From JAHHLP01 sp041609895 (GTDB lineage: Bacteria; Bacteroidota; Rhodothermia; Rhodothermales; JABDKH01): a DNA stretch of 6,766 nucleotides. The position numbers and the translations under genes were made by a program. This document shows positions 5,352 to 6,766 of this stretch, piece by piece. Numbering within the stretch: the stretch's first letter is position 1; every line of letters starts with the position of its first letter. The notes beneath the pieces were generated by a model. That model was not told where the DNA came from. It did not search any database and saw nothing but the letters and a program-made list of their open reading frames with translations. The stretch spans positions 1 through 6,766 of the forward strand of contig JBFIPX010000183.1 in NCBI GenBank assembly GCA_041609895.1, in the 5' to 3' direction.

Positions 5352-6562
5352 GTCCACGCCGCGTCGTAGTGACGGGGATCGGAGCCGTATCGGCACTGGG
5401 TCTCGATCGTCACAAGTTCTGGGACTCTTTACTCGCCGGCCGGTCCGGGATTACGCAGCTGGAAAGCGTCGACCCCGATGACTTTTCCTTTCAGAGCGGC
5501 GCAGAAGTTCGCGGCTATCGTCCCGAGGATCATTTCGACAAGAAGCAGATCTTCTACCTCGATCCGTTTTCGCAGTACGCCTTGACTGCAAGCCGTGAGG
5601 CGGTAGCCGATGCGGCAATCGAATGGAATCCGCAGCTCGGCAGTCGTACAGGCGTAGTCACTGGATCCAGCGTAGGTGGCCAGACGACGACCGACGAATC
5701 CTTCCAGCACTTTTACAAGGAGGGGCGAACGCGGGGTCGACCGCTCGTCATACCTCGCGTAATGCCAAACGCCGCTGCGAGTCAGATCTCGATGGAGTTC
5801 GGAATCACAGGCCCCGTCTTCACCCTGTCGACTGCCTGTTCCTCGTCGAACCACGCCATCGGTCACGCCTTTTGGATGGTGCGCAGCGGACTCATCGATT
5901 GCGCGATTGCGGGCGGAAGCGAGGCACCGTTCAGCTACGCTAACCTTAAGTCGTGGGAGGCGCTCCGTGTGGTCGCACCGGACACCTGTCGACCGTTTTC
6001 GAAAGACCGGCAGGGGATGATTCTCGGTGAGGGTGGTGCAATGATGGTCATCGAGGACCTCGACCTTGCGAAGGCCCGCGGCGCAACCATCTACGGAGAG
6101 ATTCTGGGTTTCGGCATGTCGGCCGATGCGACTCACCTCACTCACCCTGCATCCGCCGGTGCGGCGGAGGCGATGCGCCGGGCGATGGAGGATGCCGCGG
6201 TGGCACCGGAAGACGTCGGTTATATTAACGCGCATGGTACCGGTACGCCAGCCAATGATACGATGGAGACTGAAGCCATTCGCTTGGTGTTCGGTGCCCA
6301 CGCGGACGAGCTTGCAGTCAGTTCCACCAAGTCGATGCACGGACACGCGCTGGGCGCAGCGGGAGCACTTGAAGCAGTCGCGACCCTGATGGCCTTGAAG
6401 GAGGGAGTATTACCGCCGACCGCGAACTTCAGGGAGCCGGATCCGGAATGTGACCTCGACGTGATTCCAAACGAGGCGAGGAAGGCCAGCGTCCAGTATG
6501 CGCTGTCCAACTCCTTTGCATTCGGCGGGCTAAACGCGGTACTGGTGTTTGGCAAGGTATGA
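5348..6562 (+). CDS. Beta-ketoacyl-ACP synthase, KAS II (FabF/NodE-like) type
   Basis: A 404-aa condensing enzyme that extends an acyl thioester with malonyl-ACP by decarboxylative Claisen condensation. The thiolase fold is complete and the Cys-His-His triad is present: Cys164 in STACSSSNHAIG, His296 in INAHGTGTPAND and His333 in KSMHGHALGAAG, with structural Lys328 just before it. The N-terminal VVVTGIGAVSALG and C-terminal NSFAFGGLNAVLVFG blocks are canonical. KSMTGH of typical FabF reads KSMHGH here. The length matches FabF (about 410). The start is GTG at 5348, overlapping the ACP stop (GTGA), which indicates translational coupling. Family membership is certain; the chain length and product are not. 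Without other fatty-acid genes in view it may be the housekeeping FabF or a dedicated elongation enzyme for an unusual lipid or polyketide. Confidence 0.94.
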   Translation: MSPRRVVVTGIGAVSALGLDRHKFWDSLLAGRSGITQLESVDPDDFSFQSGAEVRGYRPEDHFDKKQIFYLDPFSQYALTASREAVADAAIEWNPQLGSRTGVVTGSSVGGQTTTDESFQHFYKEGRTRGRPLVIPRVMPNAAASQISMEFGITGPVFTLSTACSSSNHAIGHAFWMVRSGLIDCAIAGGSEAPFSYANLKSWEALRVVAPDTCRPFSKDRQGMILGEGGAMMVIEDLDLAKARGATIYGEILGFGMSADATHLTHPASAGAAEAMRRAMEDAAVAPEDVGYINAHGTGTPANDTMETEAIRLVFGAHADELAVSSTKSMHGHALGAAGALEAVATLMALKEGVLPPTANFREPDPECDLDVIPNEARKASVQYALSNSFAFGGLNAVLVFGKV

Positions 6563-6570
6563 GGGTGGGG

Positions 6571-6766
6571 TATGATGCCCGCTTTTGCGGGTATGACCAG
6601 AACACCGGTTATCCCACACTTGGTGCGGGATCCATGCGGCGGTGAACGGTACATTGACTGTCATGGATACCCGCTTTCGCGGGCATGACGGCTAGAACTG
6701 TCGTCCCGGACTCGATCCGGGATCCAGCCCCTTGTCATCGCGCACTTGACGCGGATACGATCCCCG
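6571..6766. repeat. Cluster of dispersed-type palindromic repeats (runs off the window)
   Basis: Five short imperfect palindromes follow the KAS gene. They are 6575-6594 (CCCGC-TTTT-GCGGG), 6611-6631 (ATCCC...GGGAT with inner CAC/GTG), 6660-6689 (GTCATG...CATGAC enclosing CCCGC-TTTC-GCGGG), 6704-6722 (TCCCGGA-CTCGA-TCCGGGA) and a degraded one near 6736-6753. Two classes are mixed: a CCCGCTTTCGCGGG core and an ATCCCGCACTTGATGCGGGAT-like core, both flanked by GTCAT/ATGAC and GGATCCA. Units of this type occur as dispersed intergenic repeats in many bacteria, and their translation gives the familiar VIPAKAGI string, here on the minus strand. The first hairpin may also act as the 3' end of the ACP/KAS transcript, though it lacks a U-tract. 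Confidence 0.7.

Noticed and set aside
5429..6346. 305-residue open frame antisense to the ketoacyl synthase
   Set aside because: It is a composition-driven shadow of a fully conserved plus-strand gene and shows no recognisable domain.
6571..6766. CRISPR array
   Set aside because: The palindromes vary in sequence and spacing and there are no constant direct repeats with unique spacers.

Overview
The window is bacterial and looks like a member of Rhodothermota/Bacteroidota. The clearest evidence is a complete tmRNA gene on the minus strand whose encoded proteolysis tag reads ANDYSYAMAA. That is very close to the tag I recall for Salinibacter ruber (ADDYSYAMAA). A promoter-like pair of the Bacteroidota type (TTTG, 21 nt, TATTTTTG) upstream of the acyl carrier protein gene points the same way.

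Layout. (1) 11-2612, plus strand: two tandem exported proteins of the imidazolonepropionase-like amidohydrolase family, 1 nt apart. The first keeps the metal ligands expected of a working metallohydrolase. The second keeps the fold and the C-terminal composite-domain motif, but almost all metal ligands are replaced, so it looks like a pseudoenzyme encoded beside its active paralog. (2) 2613-3141: a decayed stretch. It holds a minus-strand C-terminal remnant of a secreted-type protein and otherwise nothing recognisable. (3) 3142-3534, plus strand: a small, divergent STAS-domain protein. (4) 3678-4617, minus strand: a lipoprotein gene, then ssrA (tmRNA), then a strong intrinsic terminator. (5) 4708-4820, minus strand: three hairpins ending in a terminator with a U-tract. 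G-U wobbles specific to this strand suggest an undescribed small RNA that would expose two CCUCC motifs. (6) 4941-6562, plus strand: a promoter candidate, an acyl carrier protein and a KAS II-type ketoacyl-ACP synthase overlapping by 4 nt (GTGA). (7) 6571-6766: a cluster of dispersed-type palindromic repeats running off the window.

How the parts work together. The amidohydrolase pair probably forms one secreted unit, perhaps an active/inactive heteromer acting on peptides or cyclic amides. The ACP/KAS pair is a self-contained acyl-chain elongation module of unknown product. tmRNA serves general ribosome rescue. The most interesting candidates are the two-CCUCC small RNA and the metal-less amidohydrolase partner.
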